A DNA stretch of 64,000 nucleotides from Tessaracoccus rhinocerotis (GCF_007197885.1 NZ_VKKG01000001.1:908368-972367), one strand, 5' to 3'. Positions 1 to 9,100 are shown, counted from the stretch's first letter. Program-made: numbers and translations. Notes: generated by a model from the letters alone, not told the origin.

Positions 1-2327
1 GCGGTGTCCTCGTGGGGGGCGCGGTCGCAGGGGGAACGCTGACCGCAGGCACCCTGCTGCCGCAGCTGGGGTCCGCGGCACCACCCACCCCCGCGGCGAC
101 CGCGGCAGCCCGGCTGATAGCCAACCCGGCGGGCTGGTCGGTGGAGCCGTTCCCCCTCTCGGACGTCACCCTGGACCCGGGCAGCGTCTTCGAGCGCGGC
201 CGACGCAACATGCTGGAATTGGCACGTCGCTACCCGCTCGAGAGCCTGTTGGTCATCTTCCGCCTGCAGGCGGGACTCATCACCCGGGAGGAGGCCCTGG
301 CCGCCCGTCCTGCCGGCGGTTGGGAGGGCTGGCCCGACGGGGGCGTCGATGCCGCCATCGAGCAGCGCTGGGGTGACGACTATGTGCGGGGCACGAACCG
401 GGCCGGGGCATCGGGCCTGCTGCGCGGCCACTACAGCGGACACATGCTGTCCATGCTCTCCATGGCCTATGCATCCACCCACGACGAGGCCATCCTGCAG
501 CGGGTGCAGCAACTCGTCGACGGTCTCGAGGAGTGCCGCGCCGCGATGGCCGCGGGCAAGGGCGGCGTCACGTACTCGCACCCCGGCTTCCTGTCCGCCT
601 ACGGCGAGTGGCAGTTCTCGGCGCTGGAGGAGTTCGCCCCCTACGGCGAGATCTGGGCGCCGTACTACACCCTCGCCAAGATCCTGGCCGGGCTGGTGGA
701 GGCGTACCGCCACTGCGGATACCAGCCCGCGCTGGCACTGGCGCAGGGCATCGGGCACTGGGTGCACAGCAGGCTCTCCAAGTGCTCCGTCGAGCAGCTG
801 CAGCGGATGTGGTCCATCTACATCGGCGGCGAGTTCGGCGGCATGAACGAGGCGCTCTACGACCTGTGGGTCATCTCGGAGGGCCAGCCGGACCCGTACG
901 ACGCGCCTCGCGACGAGTTCCTCGAATGCGCGCAGCTCTTCGACCAGGATCGACTGATCGCCTCCTGCACGGCCGGCGAGGATCCCCTCACTGACCTGCA
1001 CGCGAACCAGCACATCCCCCAGTTCGTCGGCTACGCCAAGCTGGCAGCGGCCGAACTGACGCCCCGGGCCGGCGCGGAGGGCTTCGACTACCACGCCACG
1101 GCCCGGAACTTCTACGCGATGATCAATCCGGGTCGGATGTATGCCCACGGCGGTACCGGCGAAGGCGAGATGTGGGGTCCCCCGCACACCGTCGCCGGGG
1201 ACATCGGCAGCCGCAACGCCGAGTCGTGCGCGGCATACAACATGTTGAAGGTGTCCCGGTCCCTGTTCTTCATGGAACCGGACGCCGCCTACATGGACTA
1301 CTACGAGCGCACCCTGCTCAACCACGTCCTCGGCGGGCGCACCCGCGGACTCGACAACGCCGACAACGAGGGCACGGCCCTGAGCCCCGGCAACTGCTAC
1401 ATGTATCCGGTCCACCCCGGGGCCACCAAGGAGTACGGCAACGGCAACATCGGCACCTGTTGCGGCGGCAGCGCCCTCGAGAGCCACATCAAGTACCAGG
1501 ACACCATCTGGACCCACGCCAAGGACGACTCGGCGCTCTACGTGAACCTGTACATGCCCTCAACCCTGGACTGGACCACCAAGGGGGTCGTGGTGCAGCA
1601 GATCACGGAGTACCCCCAAGCGGAAACGTCCAACATCACCGTCACCGACGGTGGGGGCGAGTTTGCGCTGCACGTCCGGATCCCCGCCTGGACCAACGGT
1701 GCGACCGTGGCCGTCAACGGCGCGGAGCCGGAGTCGGCGGCCAGCGGCGGCTACCACGTCGTCCCGGCCCGGAGGTGGGCCGTCGGCGACACCGTCGAGG
1801 TCACGATCCCGATGGAGCTGCGCACGGAGGCCTCCGACGACCGGGCCGACATCCAGTCCCTGTTCTACGGACCGACCCTGCTCAATGCACTCGGCAGTTC
1901 CAAGTCGTTCCTGAACTTCAGCTTCTACCGGCGGCTGGGGCTCGATGCCACCATCCAGCACGGGTACCGGCGTCGGACCGACGAGACCCACGGCCACTTC
2001 CTGTTCGAGATCGACGGCACCACCTTCGAGCCCGCCTGGAACGGCAACAACTCCGCCTACCACATGTACTTCCAGCGCTCGGAGGACACCATCGCCTTCG
2101 CCGGCGCCGACTCGGGGCTGCGGAACCCGCAGCGCACCCTGGTCCGGGACGGCCGGGAACAGACTGTGACGCTGCTGGACGAGGTCTGGGAGTCGGCCCC
2201 GTTCGTCGACCGAGGCGAGTTCCTGGCGGCGGTGCGCGACGTCACCGACGACTGGCAGGCAGCCGGGCAGCTCAGCTCCCGCAACCGCCAGACCATCCTC
2301 GTGACGGCCGGGAAGGCGAGGCTCTGA
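1..2327 (+). CDS. Secreted glycoside hydrolase, GH127/DUF1680 type (5' end outside window)
   Basis: Probable beta-L-arabinofuranosidase-like exo-glycosidase acting on extracellular plant or host glycans. The frame is open to the left edge; the first visible residues form an Ala/Gly-rich hydrophobic stretch ending near LGSAAPP, typical of the end of a Tat or Sec signal peptide, so the true start lies upstream and the GTG at 12 is probably internal. At least 770 residues are present. Central (alpha/alpha)6-barrel features of DUF1680 are seen: GGMNEALYDL, ESCAAYNMLK and the YGNGNIGTCCGGS segment, whose adjacent cysteines resemble the Cys/Glu zinc site of GH127. A beta-rich C-terminal region follows. 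The gene ends 2 bp before an alternative ATG of the next secreted-protein gene, so the two probably form one transcript. Substrate specificity is inferred only from family. Confidence 0.82.
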   Translation, partial: GVLVGGAVAGGTLTAGTLLPQLGSAAPPTPAATAAARLIANPAGWSVEPFPLSDVTLDPGSVFERGRRNMLELARRYPLESLLVIFRLQAGLITREEALAARPAGGWEGWPDGGVDAAIEQRWGDDYVRGTNRAGASGLLRGHYSGHMLSMLSMAYASTHDEAILQRVQQLVDGLEECRAAMAAGKGGVTYSHPGFLSAYGEWQFSALEEFAPYGEIWAPYYTLAKILAGLVEAYRHCGYQPALALAQGIGHWVHSRLSKCSVEQLQRMWSIYIGGEFGGMNEALYDLWVISEGQPDPYDAPRDEFLECAQLFDQDRLIASCTAGEDPLTDLHANQHIPQFVGYAKLAAAELTPRAGAEGFDYHATARNFYAMINPGRMYAHGGTGEGEMWGPPHTVAGDIGSRNAESCAAYNMLKVSRSLFFMEPDAAYMDYYERTLLNHVLGGRTRGLDNADNEGTALSPGNCYMYPVHPGATKEYGNGNIGTCCGGSALESHIKYQDTIWTHAKDDSALYVNLYMPSTLDWTTKGVVVQQITEYPQAETSNITVTDGGGEFALHVRIPAWTNGATVAVNGAEPESAASGGYHVVPARRWAVGDTVEVTIPMELRTEASDDRADIQSLFYGPTLLNALGSSKSFLNFSFYRRLGLDATIQHGYRRRTDETHGHFLFEIDGTTFEPAWNGNNSAYHMYFQRSEDTIAFAGADSGLRNPQRTLVRDGREQTVTLLDEVWESAPFVDRGEFLAAVRDVTDDWQAAGQLSSRNRQTILVTAGKARL

Positions 2328-2350
2328 CAATGACTACGAAGGAGAAGAAC

Positions 2351-4615
2351 GTGAACAGGAGCCGAGGCCCAATCGGGCGGCTCGCCGTGGCGGCGCTGGT
2401 GTTGGCCACCGCCGTGATGGGATCGCTGGCCCCCGCCGCGGGAGCCGCCCCCATCAACGTGGCCCTGGCCACCAACCCGGGCGGCAACGGCCCCACCGTC
2501 GAGTTGTCGCACGTCAACGCGGGCTCACCGGAGATCCTCATCGATGGCGCCTCCGGCAACGGGAGCGACCGGGGGACCAACTGGAACGCCTGGCCGGAGA
2601 GCAGCGGCACGACCGTCACGCTCAGCTGGCCGTTCCTGGTGGACGTGAGCAGCACCACGTTCCACGCCTGGACCGACTGCCCCACCACCACCAGCTGCGG
2701 CGGCGGGGTGTACATCCCCTCCGACGTGGAGGTCCAGACCTGGGACAAGGAGTCCGAGGACTGGGTCGCCGTCACGCTGGCCGGTGCGGCACCGATGATG
2801 CCCGTCGGCGTCGACGACGTGCGGGACTACCCGATCAGCCACGAGTTCGAGGAGGTGCGCACGTCGTCGCTCCGCTTCACCTTCCCCGGCCAGAACCGGC
2901 CTGTGGGAGCCACGGAGGTGGAGGTCTTCGGTGAGAACACCGACGTCCCGAGCATCGATCCCGACCCGATCGACCCCGGCCACCCCGGTGTCTTCATCGA
3001 GCACGAGCAGGTGGAGCTGCGCACGGTCCCCGGCGAACTGCCAGACCTCCCCGATACCATCTGGGCCCTGTACGAGGCCGACGTGGACCGAGCAGACGCC
3101 GGCCTTTCCCCTCTGGTCAATGATCTTGCCGTGGTCTGGGACGCCGACGCGGTGGCCGCAACGGACTATGACGAGGCCGGCGATTCCTTCACCATCCCCG
3201 GAACCGTCGACGCCGTCGCTCTCTCGGCGACGGTCACGGTGCACGAGTCCCTCTCCGACGAGGTGAGCGAGGTCGACCCGGCCTCCACCCTCACCACACC
3301 AGGGCTCGCGCCGGTGTTCCCGGCAACCGTCACCGTCACCTACGCCGACGGTTCCCGCTCGAGCGGGGTTCCGGCCGACTGGGCCGCCGTCGTGGCCGGG
3401 GACTACGACGCCGTGGACGACTTCGCCCTGGTGGACGCAACCGTCGCCGGAGTCGTCAGGGAGGCGCTCGGCGTCTTCTTCGTCGTCGCACCCTCCCCCG
3501 CGGACGCCCCGCCGGTGCTCCTGCTCGACTTCGCCGAGGACTCCCTGGCGGCCAGCGGCTGGCACACCACCGCGCCGCGCGTCAGCGTCCAGGCTGACCG
3601 GGGTGTCACCGACTCCGAGATCGTCGCACTCGAGTACTGCCTGACCGACTGCACCGAGGGTGGCGCGGGCTGGGCGGACTACTCCTTCCCGGTCTTCATC
3701 GAGGAGCAGGGCGAGGTGACCTTCCGTGCCCGGGCCACCGACGACGGCGGCCGCGTCGGCGAGGCGGAGATCCGGATCCGGATCGACACCTCGGCACCGA
3801 CCACGACCGCCACCGAGGCGGTCGAGGGCCGCGACGCAGTGGTCGAGCTCAACGCCTCCGACGGCGAACACGGCTCGGGCGTGACCCGGACCGTGTGGTC
3901 CTCCGGCCCCTCCAGCGACCCGAACAGCTCGGAGAACGTGATGTGGGGTACCTACGACCCGGCCGAGAAGATCCAGATACAGCTGTCCACGGAGCGCCGG
4001 ACCTACGTCCACTTCCGCTCGGAGGACGCGGCGGGCCACGTCGAGGATGTCCGGACGCTCGAGTACGAGCCGGCCGAGGAGGCCGAGCCGACCCCGACCC
4101 TCGAGCCGAGCCCGGATCCCAGCCCCGAACCGACCGGTGAGCCCAGCACGACGCCGAGCGGGCGGCCCACTCCAGCGCCCACCACCTCGCCGTCCACCCC
4201 GGCGCTCGACGTCTATTCAACGCCGGGCTTCCACAACGTGAACGGCCGGCGGTGGTACACCACCTGCGAGCCGTACTCGCAGACCATCCGGTGCACCACC
4301 CAGATCTGGGCCACCCAGGTCACCGGCGAGAACGGCACCTTCGCCAATCGGTCCGGATGGTACTTCAACAACCTGACCTACCTGCCGTACATGAGCCGCA
4401 CACAGTGGGCGGCCAACCCGCTGGGCAGGGCGGGCGCCTTCACCAGTGATGGGCGCCAGTGGCGAACCGAGTGCGACACGGCTGCCACCGGGCGCGGTGG
4501 TTGCCGCTCCTTCGTGATGGCAGACGTCGTGCACGCCACGAAGGCCGCCGACGGCACCTGGCAGTTCCGGCAGCGGCACGAGTGGGTGTTCAACAACATC
4601 GTCCGCTTCGGCTGA
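2351..4615 (+). CDS. Secreted multidomain carbohydrate-binding/adhesin-like protein
   Basis: Start chosen at GTG 2351 because AAGGAG (2339-2344) sits 6 nt upstream; an in-frame ATG at 2330 would add seven residues. The 754-residue product has a signal peptide (about 1-33, cleavage near AGAA), a discoidin/F5-8C-like beta domain (about 34-195, FHAWTD, VEVFGE), two bacterial Ig-like segments (about 215-390, including VTVTYADGSRSSG), an OmpL47/chitobiase-like region (about 395-575, IDTSAPTT, SEDAAGH), a Pro/Ser/Thr/Glu linker (about 575-620), and a cysteine-containing C-terminal domain with two related halves (GRRWYTTC and GRQWRTEC). No anchor is seen, so it is probably released or held non-covalently. 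It directly follows the GH127-type gene and likely helps target that enzyme to glycans. No catalytic motif was recognised. Confidence 0.75.
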   Translation: MNRSRGPIGRLAVAALVLATAVMGSLAPAAGAAPINVALATNPGGNGPTVELSHVNAGSPEILIDGASGNGSDRGTNWNAWPESSGTTVTLSWPFLVDVSSTTFHAWTDCPTTTSCGGGVYIPSDVEVQTWDKESEDWVAVTLAGAAPMMPVGVDDVRDYPISHEFEEVRTSSLRFTFPGQNRPVGATEVEVFGENTDVPSIDPDPIDPGHPGVFIEHEQVELRTVPGELPDLPDTIWALYEADVDRADAGLSPLVNDLAVVWDADAVAATDYDEAGDSFTIPGTVDAVALSATVTVHESLSDEVSEVDPASTLTTPGLAPVFPATVTVTYADGSRSSGVPADWAAVVAGDYDAVDDFALVDATVAGVVREALGVFFVVAPSPADAPPVLLLDFAEDSLAASGWHTTAPRVSVQADRGVTDSEIVALEYCLTDCTEGGAGWADYSFPVFIEEQGEVTFRARATDDGGRVGEAEIRIRIDTSAPTTTATEAVEGRDAVVELNASDGEHGSGVTRTVWSSGPSSDPNSSENVMWGTYDPAEKIQIQLSTERRTYVHFRSEDAAGHVEDVRTLEYEPAEEAEPTPTLEPSPDPSPEPTGEPSTTPSGRPTPAPTTSPSTPALDVYSTPGFHNVNGRRWYTTCEPYSQTIRCTTQIWATQVTGENGTFANRSGWYFNNLTYLPYMSRTQWAANPLGRAGAFTSDGRQWRTECDTAATGRGGCRSFVMADVVHATKAADGTWQFRQRHEWVFNNIVRFG

Positions 4616-4640
4616 CCCGGACGCTCCAAGGAGCAGAGCG

Positions 4641-4672
4641 ACGACGGCCACCCCGCCCGGGGTGGCCGTCGT
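4641..4672. terminator. Bidirectional hairpin terminator
   Basis: Perfect 14-bp stem (ACGACGGCCACCCC with its complement) and a GCCC loop, lying between the converging secreted-protein gene and purine permease gene. No long T tract follows, as is common in high-GC actinobacteria. Confidence 0.7.
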
Positions 4673-4701
4673 CGTCGTGGTCGAGGGTGTCGTACCGGGT
4701 C

Positions 4702-6216
4702 TCAGCCCTCGATCAGCGAAAGGATCGGGCCCTGCATGAAGTAGATGATGAACATGACAGCCACCACGTACATCAGCGGGTGGACCTGCTTGGCCCGACC
4801 GCGCACCAGCTTGATGAACACGTAGGCCAGGAAGCCTGCGCCGATGCCGACGGTGATCGAGTAGGCGAACGGCATCAGGATGATGGTCAGGAAGGCCGGG
4901 ATAGCGAGGTCGGCGTCCTTCCAGTTGACGTCCACCACCTGGGCGATCATCAGGAAGCCCACGAACACCAGGACCGGCGAGGCCGCCTCGGAGGGGACCA
5001 TGTTGATCAGTGGCGAGGCGATGATGGCCAGCAAGAAGGCGATGCCGGTGAACACCGACGCGAGACCCGTGCGGGCGCCCTCGCCGACGCCGGCGGTCGA
5101 CTCGACGTAGGCGGTGTTGGAGGAGACGGAGCCGAGGCCACCGGCCACGGCGGCCAGGGAGTCGACGAGCAGGATCTCGGTGGTGTGCGGCGGCATGTCG
5201 TTCTCGTCGAGGATGCCACCTTCGGCGCCGACGGCCACCATCGTGCCCATGGTGTCGAAGAAGTCAGCGAGCAGGAGCGAGAACACGAGCACCAGCAGGG
5301 CGACGAAGCGCGTGACGGAGAATTGGCCGTCCACGAAGAAAGCGCCCACCATGTCCACGCGGCCCAACAGGCTGAGGTCCGGTGCGGCGAAGTTGCCGAG
5401 CTCGGGGACGTTGAGCGCCCACCCGGTCGCGTTCTCGGCGCTCTGCGGGCCGAGCTTCGAGACGGCCTCGATGATGATGGCGAGGACGGTGGCGGTGACG
5501 ATCGAGATCAGCATCGCGCCCTTGACCCTGAGCACGTGCAGCGCGATCAGCAGGAACAGTCCGACGACGAAGACGAGGATGGGCCAACCCATGAGCGAGC
5601 CGGCGATGCCGAGCTCGACCGGCGGGGTGGCGGTGCTGCGGACCACGCCGGCGTTGATCAGGCCGACGAAGGCGATGAACAGGCCGATGCCGACGCTGAT
5701 GGCTGTGCGCAGCGCCTTCGGCACCGCCTTGAACACGGCGGTCCGGAAGCCGGTCAGCACCAGGATGGTGATCAGGATGCCCTCCCACACCACCAGGCCC
5801 ATGGCCTGCGGCCACGTCATCTGCGGCGCGAGGACGTAGGCGACCAGGGCATTGAGGCCCAGTCCTGTCGCCAGACCGATCGGGAACCGGCCGATGACGC
5901 CCATCAGGATGGTCATGACGCCGGCGATCAGTGCGGTGGCAGCGGCCACCATGCCGATCGAAGCGGCGACCGCGCCGTCGACGTCCGGCGAGACGCCCGA
6001 GATGAGCAGGCCGTTCTTGTCGGTGGCCGTGCCGATGATGAGGGGGTTCAGCGCGATGATGTAGGCCATCGCGAAGAAGGTCACGAGGCCACCGCGCAAC
6101 TCCTGCCCGACGGTGGAACCGCGGCCGGTGATGTTGAAGTGTCGTTCGATCCAGGAGCTGGTGTCCGCCGGGGCGGACTCGGGCCGACGGACGGCCTTTG
6201 GGGACTTGTTGATCAC
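4702..6216 (-). CDS. NCS2-family purine permease, AzgA/PbuG type
   Basis: Inner-membrane proton symporter, most likely for adenine, guanine or hypoxanthine. The 504-residue product has about 12-14 hydrophobic segments and AzgA-type signatures: GLVTFFAMAYIIALNP near the N-terminus, GLATGLGLNALVAY, and DFFDTMGTMVAVG. The C-terminal half contains ILLVDSLAAVAGG and NTAYVESTAGVGEGARTG, also typical of the AzgA branch rather than uracil/xanthine UraA types. GTG 6216 is chosen because the conserved N-terminus (INKSPKAV, then SSWIERHFNI) begins here; the longer frame upstream is Ser/Arg-rich without family resemblance. A TAACAT hexamer lies 8 nt upstream with no ribosome-binding site, suggesting leaderless translation. 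No purine riboswitch was seen. Confidence 0.88.
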   Translation of the reverse strand: MINKSPKAVRRPESAPADTSSWIERHFNITGRGSTVGQELRGGLVTFFAMAYIIALNPLIIGTATDKNGLLISGVSPDVDGAVAASIGMVAAATALIAGVMTILMGVIGRFPIGLATGLGLNALVAYVLAPQMTWPQAMGLVVWEGILITILVLTGFRTAVFKAVPKALRTAISVGIGLFIAFVGLINAGVVRSTATPPVELGIAGSLMGWPILVFVVGLFLLIALHVLRVKGAMLISIVTATVLAIIIEAVSKLGPQSAENATGWALNVPELGNFAAPDLSLLGRVDMVGAFFVDGQFSVTRFVALLVLVFSLLLADFFDTMGTMVAVGAEGGILDENDMPPHTTEILLVDSLAAVAGGLGSVSSNTAYVESTAGVGEGARTGLASVFTGIAFLLAIIASPLINMVPSEAASPVLVFVGFLMIAQVVDVNWKDADLAIPAFLTIILMPFAYSITVGIGAGFLAYVFIKLVRGRAKQVHPLMYVVAVMFIIYFMQGPILSLIEG

Positions 6217-6224
6217 GGGCGACC

Positions 6225-6230
6225 ATGTTA
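6225..6230 (-). promoter_or_regulatory. Putative leaderless -10 box of the purine permease gene
   Basis: TAACAT on the minus strand, 8 nt before GTG 6216. One of a series of TANNNT boxes positioned so that transcription would begin at or near the start codon. Confidence 0.45.
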
Positions 6231-6290
6231 GCGGCCCTGAGCTGATCACGCCGCGTGCCCGCGTGGTACCGAGCGACCTCCTGGACCCGG

Positions 6291-6296
6291 TAGATT
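6291..6296 (+). promoter_or_regulatory. Putative -10 box of the LpqH-like lipoprotein gene
   Basis: TAGATT lies about 30 nt upstream of ATG 6327, leaving a short leader that contains purine-rich sequence usable as a ribosome-binding site. No convincing -35 element was identified. Confidence 0.4.
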
Positions 6297-6326
6297 CTGA
6301 CATGAGGAAAGGCAGGATCCACGAAC

Positions 6327-6854
6327 ATGAAGAACTGGAAGTCAATCACCCTCTCCGGAGTCGGCATCGTCGCCGTGCTCGCCATGTCGGCCTGCACCGA
6401 TTCCGGGGTCGAGGTCCCCTTGCCCGGCGAGGGAACCGGCTCGGCGAACGCCAGCCAGCCACAGGCCGAACCCGAGCAGCCGGCCGAGCCCGGCGAGGTG
6501 GAAACCCCCGCCCCCGAGGGTGGCGCCGCCGCCCGCGTGGGTGATACCGAGATCACGATCGACAAGGTCGCGTGCACCGTGATCCAGGGCAAGTGGTCGA
6601 TGAGCGGCAGCGACGCGGAGGCCGACGACAAGGTGGCCGTCACCGGACCCGAGGACCGTTCCGCCGTCGAGACTGCCAGCGTCGTCCTCGCCGACGGCAC
6701 CGTCGTCCAGGTCATGCCCGGCACCGGCACCGCCTCCATCGCCTGGGAGGGCGAGACCTTCACCGTCACCGGCACGGGTGCCCTGATGAACCTCAACGAG
6801 CCCGACGCCACGGGCGAGGAGGAGGACTTCGTCATCACGGCCACCTGCGGCTGA
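6327..6854 (+). CDS. LpqH (19-kDa antigen)-like lipoprotein
   Basis: A 175-residue exported lipoprotein. The N-terminus is a lipoprotein signal peptide (MKNWKS, hydrophobic core, then AMSAC) with the lipidated Cys at residue 22. A Pro/Glu-rich spacer (about 35-65) leads to a single beta-rich domain of about 100 residues containing two cysteines (KVACTV and the terminal ATCG), as in the mycobacterial 19-kDa lipoprotein family. Those proteins are surface lipoproteins whose biochemical role is not settled, so no reaction is proposed. The gene is monocistronic, divergent from the purine permease and followed by a terminator. Confidence 0.72.
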   Translation: MKNWKSITLSGVGIVAVLAMSACTDSGVEVPLPGEGTGSANASQPQAEPEQPAEPGEVETPAPEGGAAARVGDTEITIDKVACTVIQGKWSMSGSDAEADDKVAVTGPEDRSAVETASVVLADGTVVQVMPGTGTASIAWEGETFTVTGTGALMNLNEPDATGEEEDFVITATCG

Positions 6855-6935
6855 CCGACGCACCGCGAGCGAAGCGAGCCCGGTTCGTCGGAATACGAAG
6901 TCCGCGCGAGCGGAGCGAGCACCTGGCTCGGGGCC

Positions 6936-6955
6936 CACGGGGGCGGGCCCCCGTG
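6936..6955. terminator. Hairpin between converging genes
   Basis: CACGGGGG pairs perfectly with CCCCCGTG around a CGGG loop, between the lipoprotein gene and the converging DUF3027 gene; it could serve both. The 6862-6920 stretch before it contains GCGAGCGAAGCGAGC-like sequence resembling a small intergenic repeat. Confidence 0.6.
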
Positions 6956-6959
6956 CGTG

Positions 6960-7727
6960 TCAGTCGAAGAGGCCGTCGTCGATGCTGATGGTGTCGAAGA
7001 CAGGCGCGGGCAGCTCCCGGGGACGCTCCGCCGCGACGACGTCGGAATGGCCCCCGCACCCGTGGTCCAGGCTCACCACGCGGCCGTCGGAGGGCGAGTA
7101 CTCGTTTGCGCAGGCGCCGAACAGGGTCCCCAGCGAGCCGCGCAGCGGCACGAAGTAGGCGCAGGTGGCGCAATTGGCCGGCGCCTGGCGGGAGGCCTCG
7201 TCGTCGGGTCCGGGAGGGCCTGCGAGCCAACGCTCGGCCGCCAGGTCCCTGCCCTCGCGGGAAAGGACGCGTTCACGACCGAGGCCGAGCTCGGCGACGG
7301 TGGAGCGCAGCTGCACCCACTCCGCCGGATCGGCGTCGACGGGGAGGTCGGTGGCGGCGAACCCTGGCTCGAGGCGTGGGTCATTGTCCGGCGTCGCCAT
7401 GAGCATGCCGGCGCCGATGTCACCGGGACCGATCCGGTCCTCCCAAGGGATCCAGTCGGGCGCGAGGAGGGCGCCGCTCTGCGGCAGCAGGACCACCTCG
7501 TTGACCGTGGGCTCCTTCGCCCGGGAGGCCCGCACGAGGGTCACTGCCCAGTGCCAGCCGGCGTAGCCGGGCAGCTGTGCGTCGAAGTAGTGGGTGACGA
7601 TGCGCTCGGCCTCCGCCACGGCTGCCTGGTGCTCGCCGACGGCGTCGGCACCGGCCTGCTCGACGGCGGCCTCGCGGGCGAGGTCGACCGCAGCCGCCGT
7701 GACTGCATCCAGTTTGGGGGAGGCCAT
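6960..7727 (-). CDS. DUF3027 domain protein
   Basis: A 255-residue cytoplasmic protein of a family restricted to Actinobacteria and without established function. An Ala-rich helical N-terminus (AAAVDLAREAAVEQ) precedes a compact domain with many tryptophans (GYAGWHWAVTLVR, WIPWEDR). A cysteine cluster near the C-terminus (NCATCAYFVPL and later GACANEYSPSDGRVV, with DHGCGGHS) looks like a metal-binding or disulfide site. The ATG lies 3 bp after the stop of the cold-shock-domain gene, so the two are cotranscribed; this pairing with a CSD gene is seen widely in actinobacteria and suggests a shared role in RNA-related physiology, but that is inference. Confidence 0.8.
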   Translation of the reverse strand: MASPKLDAVTAAAVDLAREAAVEQAGADAVGEHQAAVAEAERIVTHYFDAQLPGYAGWHWAVTLVRASRAKEPTVNEVVLLPQSGALLAPDWIPWEDRIGPGDIGAGMLMATPDNDPRLEPGFAATDLPVDADPAEWVQLRSTVAELGLGRERVLSREGRDLAAERWLAGPPGPDDEASRQAPANCATCAYFVPLRGSLGTLFGACANEYSPSDGRVVSLDHGCGGHSDVVAAERPRELPAPVFDTISIDDGLFD

Positions 7728-7730
7728 TGG

Positions 7731-8120
7731 TCACAACTCCAGTTCGTCGGCGACGCGGCGCAGCAACTGCGCCGTGCTCGCGGCTTGCTTGTCATCGGGG
7801 TGGCGGCCACGGCGGTATCCGTTGCCCAGTGAGTCGAGGAGGCTGATCAGGTCCTCGACGATGACCGCCATCTGTTCGGGCTTCTTGCGCAGCGCCTTCG
7901 ACAGCGATGGCGGTGCGTCGATCAGCTCCACGGAGAGCGCCTGCTCGCCGCGGCGGCCGTCCATGACGCCGAACTCAACGCGCTGCCCGGCCTTCAGGGA
8001 GGACACTCCCGCGGGCAGGACGTTGGCGCGCACGTAAACGTCGCCGCCGCCGTCCTTGGTGATGAAACCAAAACCCTTGTCGGCGTCGAAGAACCGCACC
8101 TTTCCAGTGGGCACAGCCAT
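7731..8120 (-). CDS. Cold-shock-domain protein with C-terminal extension
   Basis: Nucleic-acid-binding protein of 129 residues. Residues 1-65 are a cold-shock domain: GKVRFFDADKGFGFIT carries the RNP1 motif (KGFGFI), while the RNP2 position reads VYVRA rather than the usual VFVH. The rest (about 66-129) is a helical, charged extension (SKALRKKPEQMAVIVEDL) absent from canonical 67-residue Csp proteins, so this is the long actinobacterial form. ATG 8120 was chosen because the CSD begins directly after it; GAGGGA abuts the start, which is tighter than a normal ribosome-binding site. It is the first gene of a two-gene operon with DUF3027. Likely an RNA chaperone; no direct target is visible. Confidence 0.85.
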   Translation of the reverse strand: MAVPTGKVRFFDADKGFGFITKDGGGDVYVRANVLPAGVSSLKAGQRVEFGVMDGRRGEQALSVELIDAPPSLSKALRKKPEQMAVIVEDLISLLDSLGNGYRRGRHPDDKQAASTAQLLRRVADELEL

Positions 8121-8209
8121 TCCCTCGCTATCTACTCGCTCGACTTCCCACTGTATCGCGCCGGGGAAGCCCGCGCCCACCCGGGAGCCGGGCGGGCTCG
8201 GCGGGCGGG

Positions 8210-9025
8210 TCAGCCGGCGGAGACGTTGGACAGCTGGGACCCATCGTCGGGGCCCCCGGTGATGGGGAGCTCGAGCGAGTGGCGGAAGTAATCGGCGTAG
8301 CGGAGCTTGGCCCCGGCGGCCTCGTCCACCACGACGAACACCTTGGGATGGAACTGCAGGATCGACGCCGGACACACCCCCGCGACGGGTCCCTCCACCA
8401 TGGCCGCCACCGCGTCGGCCTTGTGCTCCCCGGAGGCCACCATCACGATCGCCCGGGCCTCCATGATGGTGCCGAGGCCCTGGGTGACGCAGTGCGTGGG
8501 CACGGCCTCGCCGTCGGAGAAGAAGCGCGCGTTGTCCTCCCTCGTCTGGCGGGTGAGGGTCTTGACCCGGGTGCGGGAGGAGAACGACGAGGTGGGCTCG
8601 TTGAAGCCGATGTGGCCGTTGGTGCCGATGCCCAGGATCTGGACGTCGACGCCGCCGGCGTCGGCGATGGCGTTGTCGTACTCGAGGGCGGCCGCCGCCA
8701 GGTCGGGTGCGAAGCCGTTCGGCACGCGGACCCGTGCGGGGTCCATCCGGAACGGCTCCTGGACCGTGCGGCGGATGGTCTCCTTGTAGCTGAGCGGGTG
8801 CTCGGGCGGGATGCCGACGTACTCGTCGAGCGCGAACGCCAGCCCGTGGGAGAGGTCGACCTCCCCGGCCTCGATGCGGCGGGCGAGCTCCTCGTAGAGC
8901 TGGACGGGTGAGCTTCCGGTGGCAACTCCGAGGACCGGGGTCTGGTTGCCGGCGATGCTCGAGATCACGCGATCGGCCGCGACGGCACCGACTTCCGCCT
9001 CATTCGGACAGATGACGACTTCCAT
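8210..9025 (-). CDS. nagB: Glucosamine-6-phosphate deaminase
   Basis: Converts glucosamine 6-phosphate to fructose 6-phosphate and ammonia, feeding amino-sugar carbon into glycolysis. The 271-residue protein has the NagB signatures: GVATGSSP (phosphate loop), FALDEYVGI with the catalytic Asp, ILGIGTNGHIGFNEP with the His/Glu relay, and SGEHKADAVAAMVEGPV. Length fits the 260-270 residue family. ATG 9025 has AGGAG 8 nt upstream; the in-frame codons above it have no family resemblance. No nagA or transporter is adjacent. A 23-bp imperfect palindrome at 9078-9100 upstream is a plausible operator for amino-sugar control. Confidence 0.95.
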   Translation of the reverse strand: MEVVICPNEAEVGAVAADRVISSIAGNQTPVLGVATGSSPVQLYEELARRIEAGEVDLSHGLAFALDEYVGIPPEHPLSYKETIRRTVQEPFRMDPARVRVPNGFAPDLAAAALEYDNAIADAGGVDVQILGIGTNGHIGFNEPTSSFSSRTRVKTLTRQTREDNARFFSDGEAVPTHCVTQGLGTIMEARAIVMVASGEHKADAVAAMVEGPVAGVCPASILQFHPKVFVVVDEAAGAKLRYADYFRHSLELPITGGPDDGSQLSNVSAG

Positions 9026-9077
9026 TGCTGTACTCCTGTTGATGGCCCCGACACGGGCGTTGCTGCGGACTCCGAAC

Positions 9078-9100
9078 ATTTACTGGGGGCCCCAACAAAT
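9078..9100. promoter_or_regulatory. Candidate operator upstream of nagB
   Basis: The arms ATTTACTGGGG and CCCCAACAAAT are complementary at 9 of 11 positions around a single central G. It sits 53-75 bp before the nagB start, in the divergent region with the gene at 9214. The AT-rich tips and GC core resemble ROK or GntR operators, but it does not match the DasR dre consensus closely. Confidence 0.45.

Noticed and set aside
4459..6231. Open frame of 590 codons opposite the purine permease
   Set aside because: Composition is Asp/Gly/His/Arg-rich and it is fully antisense to a convincing 12-14-helix permease.
9078..9100. DasR (dre) operator
   Set aside because: Only the outer ACTGG and CCA parts agree with the dre consensus; the central TCTAGA-like bases do not match.
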